Positions 11,392 through 22,046 of a stretch of 64,000 nucleotides of DNA are shown here, piece by piece. Below the pieces are notes generated by a model. That model did no database searches and had not been told where the DNA came from. It saw nothing but the letters and a program-made list of their open reading frames with translations. The first letter of the stretch is position 1, and every line of letters starts with the position of its first letter. The stretch comes from Gnetum montanum (taxonomy: Eukaryota; Streptophyta; Gnetopsida; Gnetales; Gnetaceae): positions 1,696,359 to 1,760,358 of the forward strand of contig MNCI01021399.1 in NCBI GenBank assembly GCA_015680685.1, in the 5' to 3' direction. A program made the position numbers and the translations under genes.

Positions 11392-12928
11392 CTACAAACA
11401 CAACATAGTCACAAATGAGTAAGGATAGATAAACCACAATGCAGTTGATACCTTGCCTCGATATGAAGTGCATTGGTTGAGTTGTGGTTATGGAAAAAAT
11501 TAGTTTAGAGATTTATCACAGGTGACAAACCAAGGTGTAGGGGTTAGGAGAATAATAAAATGAAGAAAATTAAAAAATTTGTGCTAGGGCCTCGATGACT
11601 AAGAGTGAGCCTTTGGTAGCTATAAGATGGAAAAATATGAGGAACAAGAAAGATGGAAAAAAATAATAATGGCAACGCTAATAAAATGAATGTCATGGAT
11701 GGGGATGAAACAAGAGATGATTGATTGTAGAAAATATTTAAGGAAAAGAACTTAACAATTTCACAAAAAAAGGAATGCTAGTGGGTCCTCCCCAAAGTAG
11801 GCTCATGCCTTTTATGCCCTGACAAATCCACAAACCAAAGAGTCCATAGGCTCTAGGAATGTCAATTAGAAACAAGAGTTAAAAACTTACCCACAAGAAT
11901 TCACCAAAGAAAAACAATGTATCAACCTAGAAATGGACTAATGATAGAACCGAATATGAGGTGGAAAAATGGGGAGAAAAATGGAGAGGAGAGAATGGAA
12001 TGGAATTCCAAGAACAAGGTTGTGTAAAGTCCCTTATGTATTTTATGGTTAATGTGACTAAGTAGAACTCATCCAAAATCTAGACTCAAACAAACCACAT
12101 CCAGTGACCTCACATCGACACACTTGACCAATCCATCCACTTGAAGCAACAAGAATGCTTCCACAAAGAGTCACCACCATCCCAAGGAGAGTGAGATGGA
12201 GAAGCAGGAAGTGAGAAAGGGCCTTAGTTAGAGGGAACCTTCAGGCATGGGTAACATGTCTTTCTAGTGCCATAACCAGTGCTTGTAGCCCATATTACTT
12301 TATTATGTCTTAGAGGTGTACTTTGAATTCTCACTTTTTTCTCTTTTTTTCTCTTTTTTTTGATGTTTATGCATGAGAACCACACCATGCACAGACTTAT
12401 TTTTATTCACTCAGCTTCCTGATATTTGAACAATGTTATAATGGCGGAAAACCCAACAAAAAGCATCCAAGCACCCAAGAGAATGGCTAGCACTAATGCA
12501 TTAAATCCCCTTGAAGTCACACCCTTTTCATCCTTTGAGTCTTTTCTTGGTTTGAAAAATACCTAGCCACCAATTCATTAACAAGTTTACTTAGAAAAAG
12601 GGGACTGTATAGTTCCAAGCCAAAGGAGACCATAAAGTTGTATGGATGAGTGGATGGCATGGACTCATTGCTTGTTTTACCAAAAGAACCATACCTTAAT
12701 ATCAGCAACATAATTCAAAGGTAAAAACGAAACATTAGCAATCAATATGATATAATTGAATCCACCATCATGAACACTTATTAGATGATGAATACAAGTA
12801 AATCAAGCAAAAAAAGAAACAGTAAAAACATGAATGATGGTGTGAAAAAAAATAAGAAAAGTTGAAAGAATGTGTAAAACAAAAAATCTGTAAAAAAAAA
12901 TTCAAAAAGAACTGAGGGCCTAGAACGG
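11392..12928. other. G spacer between integrase and the short ORF
   Basis: This is non-coding. It shares blocks with the spacers of D (about 15090-15260), F (about 22310-22480) and I (53853-55332), including a block with CCCAAAGTAGG. A PPT-like motif lies at 11582-11602 (minus strand TTAGTCATCGAGGCCCTA). An A/T-rich stretch follows integrase at 12780-12900. No gene is seen. Confidence 0.6.
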
Positions 12929-13315
12929 TTAGCATAGGTGGCCATCTCCCCCATGAGTAAGTTGAAAGGAGGAGATCCAAAATAGTGAGTAGGGTTGTCC
13001 ATCAAGAGAGGTAGCATGTGTACTAGTTGTTCTAAGCTCCTAGAAAGGTTTTGTTTGTTGCATGTTGACCAAAATTTTCTTATTCGAGCTCTTAGGTTTG
13101 TATATTTTCATGGCCCATAACGAAAAAGTTGCATAAATAATATAAGGTCCTTCCCATAGTGTTTGAAATTTAGTACGTTGTGGTACAGGTGTGGGATTCC
13201 AGTAGAGAACCGTATCTCTTGGCTGATATTTAACTTTCCTAATTCTTAGGTCATGACATTATTTATTGAAGGCCTTGTGAAATTCGTTAGATGACAGGTT
13301 AGCTAATCAGTAAGG
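12929..13315 (-). pseudogene. Integrase C-terminus of G
   Basis: This is the last part of the gypsy integrase, ending with TAA at 12929-12931. Recognisable stretches are the C-terminal fold (RKVKYQPRDTVLYWNP, LWEGPYIIYATF, ILVNMQQTKPF) and the terminal tail (ISSFQLTHGGDGHLC). It corresponds to 53530-53852 in I. The frame is cut at 13320 by insertion of D. Confidence 0.8.
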
Positions 13316-13320
13316 GTTAC

Positions 13321-14189
13321 TGATGAGTGGCGAGGTACCCCTACACTCAACCATACGAATATGAGCGTTTCACGCACAATCCAGTTGAACTCTGTAGACA
13401 GGCTAGTTGTGGTATCCAGATAGTTACTCGTAGATCGTAGTTTGCTATCTTCCCACCTAGAGTATTAGCTTTGTCATGTATGGTTTAGTCTAGAGTGAGG
13501 TGTATGATGTGTTCCTATACTAATGCTACTCCTGGGGTTAATAGAAAATAATATCAACTAAACTAGGAGAGAGAGAGAGTCTAAGCTAGCTTAGTGCGAT
13601 GAGCATCTATTCCTTAATCATCCATACACATCTTGGACCTCGTGCATGACTACCACTAGGATTACCAAACGCATGGCCTAGGTATGCTACTAGGTTACCA
13701 AGTAGTTACACTTGAATGCTAGTGATTAAGTCGTACTCATTCTACATTTAATAGGAGTTTAGGGTAAAGAGATGTTAACTACAAAAGTAATAAATAACAA
13801 TAAAAATTAAATAATAAAACTAAGTGAATGTTGCAATGATGAAGTAATCTTGATCCTTATTTTCAGTCATGTGCATGTCCAAGTATGTCACACTCGAATA
13901 AAGGATGCCATACAATTACAATCATCACACTGCAGGCATGCACTAAGAAATAATTCTAACTCTAAGAAGGAAAATTGCAAGAGTTTGGATAAGGGACTAA
14001 GAACTAATGCCAAAACCAAGTGTGACGCCTTTAATTTATAGGGTCACACGAGAATTATGATATCACGTACATGATATCGGGGGTTCGATATCGAGACCTA
14101 TCAGACTTGGTATCTTGTATCAGGGTTCAAATAATAGCAATCCGATAACAAGGGTTTAATAACAGGGCCTGATAGACCATGACTCATCA
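13321..14189 (-). repeat. 3' LTR of D (869 bp)
   Basis: It begins TGATGAGTGGCGAGG and ends GACTCATCA. The TATA-like TAATTTATAG is at 14032-14041 (minus strand), with GATATC units at 14058-14120. It is very similar to the LTRs of A and B. Confidence 0.88.
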
Positions 14190-14203
14190 TACCCCCACGA
14201 CTG
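14190..14203 (-). promoter_or_regulatory. Polypurine tract of D
   Basis: The minus strand reads CAGTCGTGGGGGTA, directly next to the 3' LTR. Confidence 0.8.
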
Positions 14204-14363
14204 AATAACAACTCATCCTTCGGTCAAAGAAAGTGAGGAATAAGTTAAATTAATTACACAGTGGATAGGTATGGGATTATTGACTGACTAGGAATTTATT
14301 TATGCTGCAGTGGAGAATTAAATAAAATTTGGACACAGACACAAAAGACAAAACTTGTGGAAA

Positions 14364-14802
14364 TCATAAGGTTCCTGGTAATGGTGGCTTCTCTATGGGT
14401 GCCTCTCCTTTGTCCTGCACGATCAAGCTTATGAGATTGATATCATTGAAGAAGCGCTTGATGTTTCTCCTCTTCTATCCAAGGATTATGAGCCGTCCAT
14501 GCTGATGTTCCAATGTTTGATGGAGTCGACAATTTCCATGAACATGGTAGTTGTGGAAACACTTGATTAGCCTTAACATGTTATGCCACAAATAGCTGTA
14601 ATTCCTCTTCATAGTCTTAGGCCTTGACCTCTCCACCTTTTTGTTTAATAGATTATGCAATAACAGGAGTTTCGTGAAGGATGCTGAGTGATTGTGCCTC
14701 CTTCTCTACATGTTCTACATGAAGTCCTTGGCCTCTACCTCCCCCTGGTCATTCGGTTGCACCTTGAGAAGGTCATCCTTATTGTCTTCTTTTAGGGGCC
14801 AT
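14364..14802 (-). pseudogene. ORF3 of D with large internal deletion
   Basis: The ATG is at 14800-14802 and a TGA lies at 14364-14366, aligned with the ends of F's ORF3. Only about 440 bp remain of about 2.8 kb. The first roughly 100 bp match the N-terminus, and the last roughly 250 bp match the C-terminal segment (GNCRLHQTLEHQHG in another frame). The middle, including the putative folded domain and the coiled coil, is gone. Confidence 0.7.
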
Positions 14803-14835
14803 CTATAATCACAAAAAGATCAATTGTTAGTAAGG
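14803..14835 (-). promoter_or_regulatory. Branch-point and splice-acceptor-like motif before ORF3 of D
   Basis: On the minus strand, CCTTACTAAC is followed about 25 nt later by TTTTGTGATTATAG and then the ATG. This is nearly the same as in F. TACTAAC is a strong branch-point match. Confidence 0.6.
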
Positions 14836-16056
14836 TTATTGAAAAACATTCAATGATTTCATACCTTACTCATTACCTTTAATAAATGTTGATTTCTTTG
14901 CTTAGTGTGATTTTAGAGTTAGAATTATTTTTTTTAATGAAGTTGCCCTAAAATTTTAATGTCGGTCTTGGTTTGTTTAGGTGACACATAAAAGGACCTA
15001 GTTTTGAGGGATGTTTGATAAAATGATGACAAAGGAAAAAATAGATTTGAAAATGAAGTACTCAGAGGGTATAAGATGATGTGGTGGTATGCAACAAGTA
15101 CAAATTGCAAAAGTCACCCAAGTGGGTCCTACCCAAAGTAGGTTCCAACCTATAATTCCCTTGCATAACCACACCTTAAAATGTTCGTAGGCACTAGAAG
15201 GGTTAAATGTAATCCATACTAGTTTCACAAAACACACACATGTAGATACCACCGAAATGAGGTAGGAATTCTATGCTATATAAGACATGAGCTACAATTA
15301 CATGAACAACGAGATGAGATGGACTACAAAAGGGATTGTAGAGATTGGGACATGAGGTAACTGACCTAGGGCACAGTGAATCCTATGTGTAAAGCATGAT
15401 TAATGTGTCATTAACCTGTTGATCCAAGATTAGGACCAAGTCCATTCCTTTGATCAGTGATACCACATTGTTTCATCCCATGATGAATGACTATGAGAGT
15501 ACTAGAACAACAAGGCGTATGATCACTTGGCATTTTGTTCAAGGGAGGAGTGATTTTTTCTTTGTGGCACTTCCTCTTTTTTTTCTCTCTTTTTGCATTA
15601 GATCTACAAGGATCTTAGTACAACAACATTGCGTGATAACTCTCACAGATGTCACCAAAGAGAATCTACAAGTCCCCTTAATGTCACACCCTAATCGTTT
15701 CCTCTTGATCCATCCTTCTTCATTCTGGGTACAATGAACAAAAAATTAATTTTAATTTTTAAGAATGTCAAGAATATCACTATACCCTCGAACAAAACCT
15801 CTTATTTGTAGAATGGATGAGTGGGTGTAATGGGCTCACTGTCCAAATAATTGATCGTTCGAGACTTAATAACATAGAACACACCTCAACCAATGAGCCA
15901 CATGAGTGTTTTATTTGTAGATGAGATTACTTATAAAAAGATAAAAAGAAAAAAAGACAAAAAAGATAAAACAAGAAATTGAAAAATGAAAAACTGGAAG
16001 ACAAAAAATTGTAAAATTAAAGAAAATGAAAAAATATTTATTAATCTTGCTTCTTG
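14836..16056. other. D spacer between gag and ORF3
   Basis: Non-coding. It aligns with F 22300-23418 but lacks the internal promoter and second PPT-like part found in F at 21803-22046. No gene is seen. Confidence 0.6.
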
Positions 16057-17691
16057 TTAGAATGTGGGATATCCCCCATAACTAAACAGTTGAGTATGGT
16101 GAGGATTAATAAATGAAAGATGAGGATCCTTGCATGTTGGAAATATCAAAACTTGGTCATACTTACCCCATTCAGGTTCACACACTTGATTATAGTAAGC
16201 ATAGTGGGGCAATTTATAAGATGTGGTTCCCGGATAACAAGTTGACCCACTATGATACCTGAGACTGTAAGATGGTATGCAAGGATCAAGATGTCATTCT
16301 TCATGGCTGTATTCATTGGGCCATATGCTTGTTGGAGTATTAATTGGTGGCCTTGATGAAGTAACATGAGGTGCTAGGTTTGAGGAGAAGGATGCACCAT
16401 AGTGTTGGACTTGTGCTGAGTTGGAGAATGCAGTGGCCTTGGAACTATGTTGTCCTTTCCTACGGTCATGTCTAAAGAAGGGACACCTTCGATGTTCGTG
16501 AGATCTCTCACTACTGTTGGAAATAGTAGCATAAGTAACGTTCATGGGTTGTTGCTATGGTGCAAACACTTCAGGAACAGTTGGTGGCGACGTAGAAGGA
16601 GGAAAAAAATGAGAATGTTGAAATTTCAGAGAAGTGTAAGGTATACAAGGTGGTGGTTGTGTTGAGGACATGGGCTGGTAGTATTGATGAGAGTGGTAAA
16701 GCGGTGAGATAGAGTATGTTGATCCAGTTGGGAAAATAGGATGTTGAACTAGATAAGCATTTAGATTCGAATGATATGAAGGGTGTCTCTAGTTTAGGGG
16801 TGGCTTCCCCCATGACTAGGATTGTTGCCACTGTGATTGAACATAGTATCTCTGTATGAACTTTGGGTGTAATGTGCTTCCCCAATGCTCATATAAATGT
16901 AACAAGATTGGGCATTGGCCCTTGGGGTGATCGTACAGGAAAATGTTGCATTCATATGTATGTTTGGCCGTTGAGCTCTTATCTTCCACATCCCTTCTTT
17001 CCGATTGTCTAATGATACTTTGTCCTGCTTCTTGGGTTGTCAAAACTCTATCTCCAATAATATCGATATATTCTTCACACTTTTTATGCGTCCATTCCAA
17101 CATCTTATTGATCTTTGCCTCAACTTCCTCTAATGATTTTTGTACTGGAAAATATGGTTCTTCCTACTTGAGATAGGTTAATTTCTCATTTTTGTGATTA
17201 TGGATCTCTGTTAAGTTGAGACTTTGGTCTTCTTGATGTTTTTCAACACTCTCCCATCTAGCCATTTCTCCTTCTTCTTTTGCTACCCACTTAATAAGTT
17301 CTTGGAATTGATGGGTTCGTAGTTCGTATAGTTGACCTTGGGCATACATCCCTAGGGTTTCTCTTGTTGCATCACGAAGCCCATTAATGATATGGTACAT
17401 TAGCCTTTCTTTAGAGAACTCATGGCCTGGAAAGTTGTTTAACAGTGCATAATATCTTTCTAAGGCCATGTACAAGGGTTCATGTTGTACTTGCTTCCAC
17501 TCTTGGATTTGTTTCCTCAAGGCCGACACTGTTACGTAGGTTTGATATCTTTCATTAAAGAGTTCTACCATTGTTGGCCAACATCGTATTGAATTTGGTT
17601 TTAACGATCTATACCATACCTTTTCTTGGCCAACAAGTGTCATAGGAAAGAGCTTGAGTTTTTGCCAACTGTTATCAATGTTGTTCCATGT
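16057..17691 (-). pseudogene. gag of D, main part (continues at 26312-26468)
   Basis: The frame stays in one phase from the F insertion at 17691 to TAA at 16057-16059. The capsid domain (17650-17200) holds WNNIDNSWQKLKLFPMTL, WYRSLKPNSIRCWPTMVELF and CPGHEFSKERLMYH. A zinc-knuckle-like CNIFLYDHPKGQC (first pair mutated to C..F) follows near 16925. Then comes a proline-, serine- and histidine-rich tail. The last residues (LFSYGGYPTF, stop) occupy the position of the integrase C-terminal tail in G and I, which suggests a gag-integrase tail fusion. F inserted after codons for the N-terminal third, with TSD ACAAG. Confidence 0.83.
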
Positions 17692-17696
17692 ACAAG

Positions 17697-18569
17697 TGAT
17701 GATTGGTGAGATACCCCTACACTCAACCATATGAATATGAGCGTTTTCACACGTGATCCGGTTGAACTCCGCAGAAGGACTAGTTGTGGCACCTAGATTG
17801 TTAACCTTAGGTTGCATTTCACTATCTTCCCACATGGACTAGTATTATATTTGTCATCTATGGTTTAGTTCAGAGTGAGGTGTATGATGTGTTTCTAATT
17901 CTAACGCTACTCCTGAAGGCAGTGGAAAATAATATTAACCAAGCTAAGCTAGCAGGAAAAGGTAAGAAAATCTAATCTAGCCTAAGTGTGATGAGCAACC
18001 ATTCCTTGATCATTCGTACAAATCTTGGACCTCGTGCATGACTACCACTAGGATTACCAAGCACAGATCCTAGGTACGCCACTGGGATACCAAGTAGTCA
18101 CACTTAAATGCTCGTAATCAAGTCGTACTCATTCTATGTTACTAGGAGATAAGGGTGAGAGAGAAAGTAGTAAATAACATTTAAATAAACAAATAAATAA
18201 CAAAGTGAATGCTACAATGATGAAGTAATCTCGATCTTTATTGCTGGTCATGTGCGCATCCAAGTACGTCACACTCAAATAAAGAATGCCGTACAATTAC
18301 ATTTACCACACTGCGGGCAAACACTGGAAAATAATCTAACTCTGGAGGGATCAAACTGCTAGAGTCTAGCTACAATCTAAACTATTCTATGCTTAACAAG
18401 GGAGAGTTGCTTCTTATTTATAGACATTGCAGCAGACTGTGATATTGCGTACATGATATCACAGGGAAGATGCGATATTGCGTATGCGATATCGCGGGGG
18501 ATGTGATATCGCGACGGACGTGATATCATGTACGCGATATCATGGCCCATGCGATATCATGTCCCATGA
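17697..18569 (-). repeat. 3' LTR of F (873 bp)
   Basis: It begins TGATGATTGGTGAG and ends GTCCCATGA. The TATA box is at 18415-18423 (minus strand). The U3 at 18437-18565 holds eight GATATC or GATATT units, the longest such cluster in the window. The partner LTR has only one unit. Confidence 0.9.
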
Positions 18570-18585
18570 TACCCCCACGACTGAA
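18570..18585 (-). promoter_or_regulatory. Polypurine tract of F
   Basis: The minus strand reads TTCAGTCGTGGGGGTA against the 3' LTR. Confidence 0.82.
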
Positions 18586-18736
18586 TGAAAACTCACCTCG
18601 AGTTACAAAGAGAACAAGCTCCATTGATTAGACAGTGGATAGGTATGGGATTATTAACTAGAAAAAGAAATGGAATAATGCCGCAGTGTGGGAAGACACA
18701 ACACAGAAAAATGCTACAACTACAAAAAATAGAAAC

Positions 18737-21523
18737 TCATGTAGTTCCTGGTGGCAGTGGCTCCTCCATGGGTGCTTTCCCTTTGTCATGTGCTCCAGGC
18801 TTTGAAGCTTGATGGTGTTGAAGTATGGCTTGGAGCTTCTCCTCTTTGGTTTGAGGATCTTGTGCTGTCCATGCAAGTGTTCCAATGTTTGATGGAGTTG
18901 GCACCTCCCACAGATAGGGTAGTTGCGGGAACATCTTGTTGGCTTTGACATACCACACCGCGAACACCCGTCGTTCCCCCTCGTAGGCTCTGGCTTTGTC
19001 TTTGTATTCATGAAGATCTATTAATCATTAAGCCAAGTCAGTTGCAACATCTTTTTACCCTTGGTAGCTTGCTTTTATCACCTCGAGTTTAGAATTTGCA
19101 ACATCCAATTTTTCGACCAGCTTCTTACATTCTGCAAATTCTGCTTCATATTTGAGATGGGTGGAAGCTACCTGCTATTCGAGCTCTATTCTCGGGCACC
19201 CTGCTGTTAACATGGCAAGGTTGGCATATTTGAGGTTTGCCAACTCCATGTATTCTGTCAAGTCCTGGATCTGTAGGTCTCGATTCTTAACTTCTGCTCG
19301 GTGGGCGAAGGCGTAAGTGTCCAATATGGCCCTCCAATCAGTGTGTTAAGCACTGATAGTGTTGATTTAAGCCTTGGCCATATGGATCTCCTTCTCTAGG
19401 ATTTTTTTGTACATCCCCACCTAATCATGAAAATGCTCCTTCAGCTTCTTGTGTCATTTAGCCTCATTCTGCCATGCGCTTATCTCAATTGCTGACTTTT
19501 GGCAAATAAAGTGTACCTCCTCCATTGAGAGGGTTTGATTCTCTTTGGCTAAACAACTTACATCTCGGTTGACCTGAATTAATTGTTCTCATAACTAATG
19601 AAAGTGTTCATCGAGAACATTCTTTTGCTTCTCTACAGAGGTCAACCAAAGGTTATCTAGAACCAATTGCTTATTTTCTTCTTCTAAGGCCTTGAGTGCC
19701 TTAAGATGCATATGGGTTTGCGCTTCTACTGCGAAGGCATCCCAAATAACCTTCTCCTTTTCTTCTGCCATCCTTTTATTCTCTGTGGTTAGCTTTGTTA
19801 ATTGGTTGGTTCTGAAATTTTTGAGATGGTCTACGGGAACAAATTGCAAAGGATCCCGCTATGCTGCTTGTAAGGCTATGAGTTTCTCTTGTAGTTTCTG
19901 TGCTTCAGCTTTAGCATGCTTGACCCTTACTTCAAATATGACCAGCTTCCCCTTTGTGGAAATGAGTTCTGATTGAATTGTTGTGACATCCTGAGGGATG
20001 TCAAACAAAGACATCATTACTTGTCCTATTTGAAGCAATCTGTCAAGTACATCCTCATGTTCCGCAGGAGTCATTGAGGTCCTGGCAAGAGTTTGAGCAT
20101 CCCGTGCTCCTAAGAGATCTGCTGGTGGCACAATAGGTACGTTGAAAGATTCTTTGATGTGGTCAGCAACCACTTCAGTAGCTCCTACAGCATTCTGGTG
20201 TTACATGACCACCATAGTGGCCCCTTCACCAGTCTCTAACTGCACCTAAAAAGATGCTGCGTTTTCTGAGATCTGTTGCGACTATCTACTTTCCCCTTCT
20301 CCTATTTGAATAGATATTTTCCCCCTTGTGTGATCCATTGAAACTGTAGGCTGACTGACATAATTGATGATGTGAAAGAGGTTTGCATCATCACGACTTC
20401 CCCAACTAATCGTCTCAGGGATGGCCCTAAGATGACTCATCGACGGTCTGTAGTCTTGCAGTGACGGTGGTTGATCCTGGCCTGTGCAAGGCCCTGCTTC
20501 TTGTTGTTGGCTGGGACCTGTGCCTGGAGGTTAACTGGGTCCTACAAGTTGAGTTGTAGGTGGTCCAATCATTTGTTCTTCTTCTTCGAGTCTCAGCTCT
20601 TTGCCAATGCTCTTTCTTGGAGCTGGCACCTTTAACAATTCAGTGTACGAACCAGTTTGGGCTTTTCATAGGATGTCATTGGTGTATCCCCGAATACCAG
20701 CCCATTGGCACAGCTTTCTAATAAGACAAGGGAAAGGCAACACCATCTTCACTGTCTTCCATTCTTCAATTCACCTTAGGATCTCCATCAAATATAGATG
20801 GGAAAGGTTAGCGTTAACCTTTCCCATCAACACTGCACATCCTCTAGCCACATATGTGGATATTCTTTTAAAGCATTTTGTGGGGAAGAGGTGATAGTTT
20901 CCAATTTTGAAATAAACTCTCTCTTCGGTCATCAGCTCACCAAAAGCTTTGTCTTTGCCATAAGCCTTCTCTAACCAATCCTTTCGTACATCAGGGTCTG
21001 AACCGGTAGATAACCAAGCAACGTGGGGCCCTGAATTTAGAAGATTTAACACTTCTGAAATAGCCTTTGTAGAGAAATCAACTGTCACACCACAAATGTT
21101 AATTGTGGTGCCTTGCTCCCTATTGTGCCAAAACTGGTACATTTCACCTAAGTACTAGGCACCGCTTTCAGAGAGGACAGGCCATAAGGGAGACCCTTTG
21201 AGGTGATCCCTAATAGCCTTAGGAGCGAACTCTGCAAAGGATTCAAAGTTTAGCTCCACAATCACTGTAGCGAATGTGGACTTCTCATGGATAGCCTGAA
21301 CACATTCCAGGGGCAATGTGAGTTGTTGTCCTGATTCAGGCGCAGCAGCAGCTCCTCCTTCTACCTTCCTGGACCGTCTGGTAGGAGGTTCTTCTTGATG
21401 GATGCTGAATGATTGCACCTTCTATTCTGTATATTATCTGGCAAGGCCTTGTCTTCCACCTATCTGAGATCGTTTCGTTCCACCTTGAACAAGACCCTCC
21501 TGTTGTGCACGTTTCGGGATCAT
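18737..21523 (-). pseudogene. ORF3 of F: long extra ORF, about 929 codons, one phase, several stops
   Basis: The ATG is at 21521-21523 (MIPKRAQQ start) and the TGA at 18737-18739. All open stretches (21155-21418, 20771-21142, 19859-20173, 19595-19849, 18737-18967) are in the same phase, so only point stops separate them. By eye the product has a basic N-terminus, a region at about residues 35-250 with ICGVTVDFSTKAISEVLNL and VYFKIGNYHLFPTKCFKRIS, a long charged helical and probably coiled-coil part at about 450-840, and a short C-terminal segment. No signal peptide or membrane segment is obvious. Region 35-250 vaguely recalls the 'putative plant transposon protein' domain often seen in Athila and Tat extra ORFs, but this is unproven. 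The role is unknown. Confidence 0.75.
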
Positions 21524-21556
21524 TCTGCAATCACACGGATCAACCGTTAGTAAGGT
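21524..21556 (-). promoter_or_regulatory. Branch-point and splice-acceptor-like motif before ORF3 of F
   Basis: On the minus strand, CCTTACTAACGG is followed about 20 nt later by GTGTGATTGCAG and then one base before the ATG. TACTAAC is a perfect branch-point box. D and H share the acceptor, and D shares the branch box. Confidence 0.65.
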
Positions 21557-21802
21557 TGTTTTTAAAGTCAAGTTATACCTTACTACTTTCCTTAATTAAA
21601 GATCTTATGTTATAACTTGTGATCAAGCACAAAAATTGTAATAATGGATCTTGTGACTTAGGTGGTTGTCATTTTAGTCTCCCGATATACCTAAGGTCAT
21701 ATGATTTTTGGCACAATTATTCTAAGTATTAAGTTAATTACCCTAATTGATGTCCTTTGGGCAATGATAAATTTTAAAAAATTTAGGCACTTTTCGGCAA
21801 GT

Positions 21803-21822
21803 GTCTCTCCCCCACGACTAAA
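21803..21822 (-). promoter_or_regulatory. Second PPT-like motif of F
   Basis: The minus strand reads TTTAGTCGTGGGGGAGAGAC. It shares AGTCGTGGGGG with the true PPT at 18570-18585 but lies about 3.2 kb upstream of it. Equivalent motifs lie in H (9070-9087), G (11582-11602) and I (55131-55150). A role as an extra plus-strand primer is inferred. Confidence 0.5.
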
Positions 21823-21994
21823 CTGAACACTCCGGGTTCAAGTAGGTTCAAAAAAAATTAAAATCAGAGCACTAGTGCATAAGATATGGGTGAAAAAGCA
21901 AGGTTCACACAATTGCAAGTCACAGAGAAAAATTTCAACAACTCCCCCCCCCCATGTGAATGGAAAAGTGATGCTAAGAGTTGCGGTGAGGGTA

Positions 21995-22046
21995 CCTATT
22001 TATGGGAAAATAGGACGTGATATCACGTACACGATATTGTATGACA
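21995..22046 (-). promoter_or_regulatory. Internal promoter-like module upstream of ORF3 in F
   Basis: A TATA-like box (minus strand CCATAAATAGG, 21995-22005) is preceded upstream by the perfect palindrome ACGTGATATCACGT and a second half-unit with GATATTG. This is the same arrangement as the LTR U3 (GATATC units upstream of TATA). It sits about 480 bp upstream of the ORF3 ATG. H has a similar module at 9239-9340. Promoter function is inferred. Confidence 0.55.

Noticed and set aside
12768-13017. Phenylalanine-rich ORFs that look like membrane proteins
   Set aside because: They arise from the A-rich spacer of G read in the T-rich direction, just after the true integrase stop.
17698-17835. 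Start of a 223-codon ORF reaching from an LTR into gag
   Set aside because: The first about 45 codons are LTR of F. The phase match with D's gag across the insertion point is chance.
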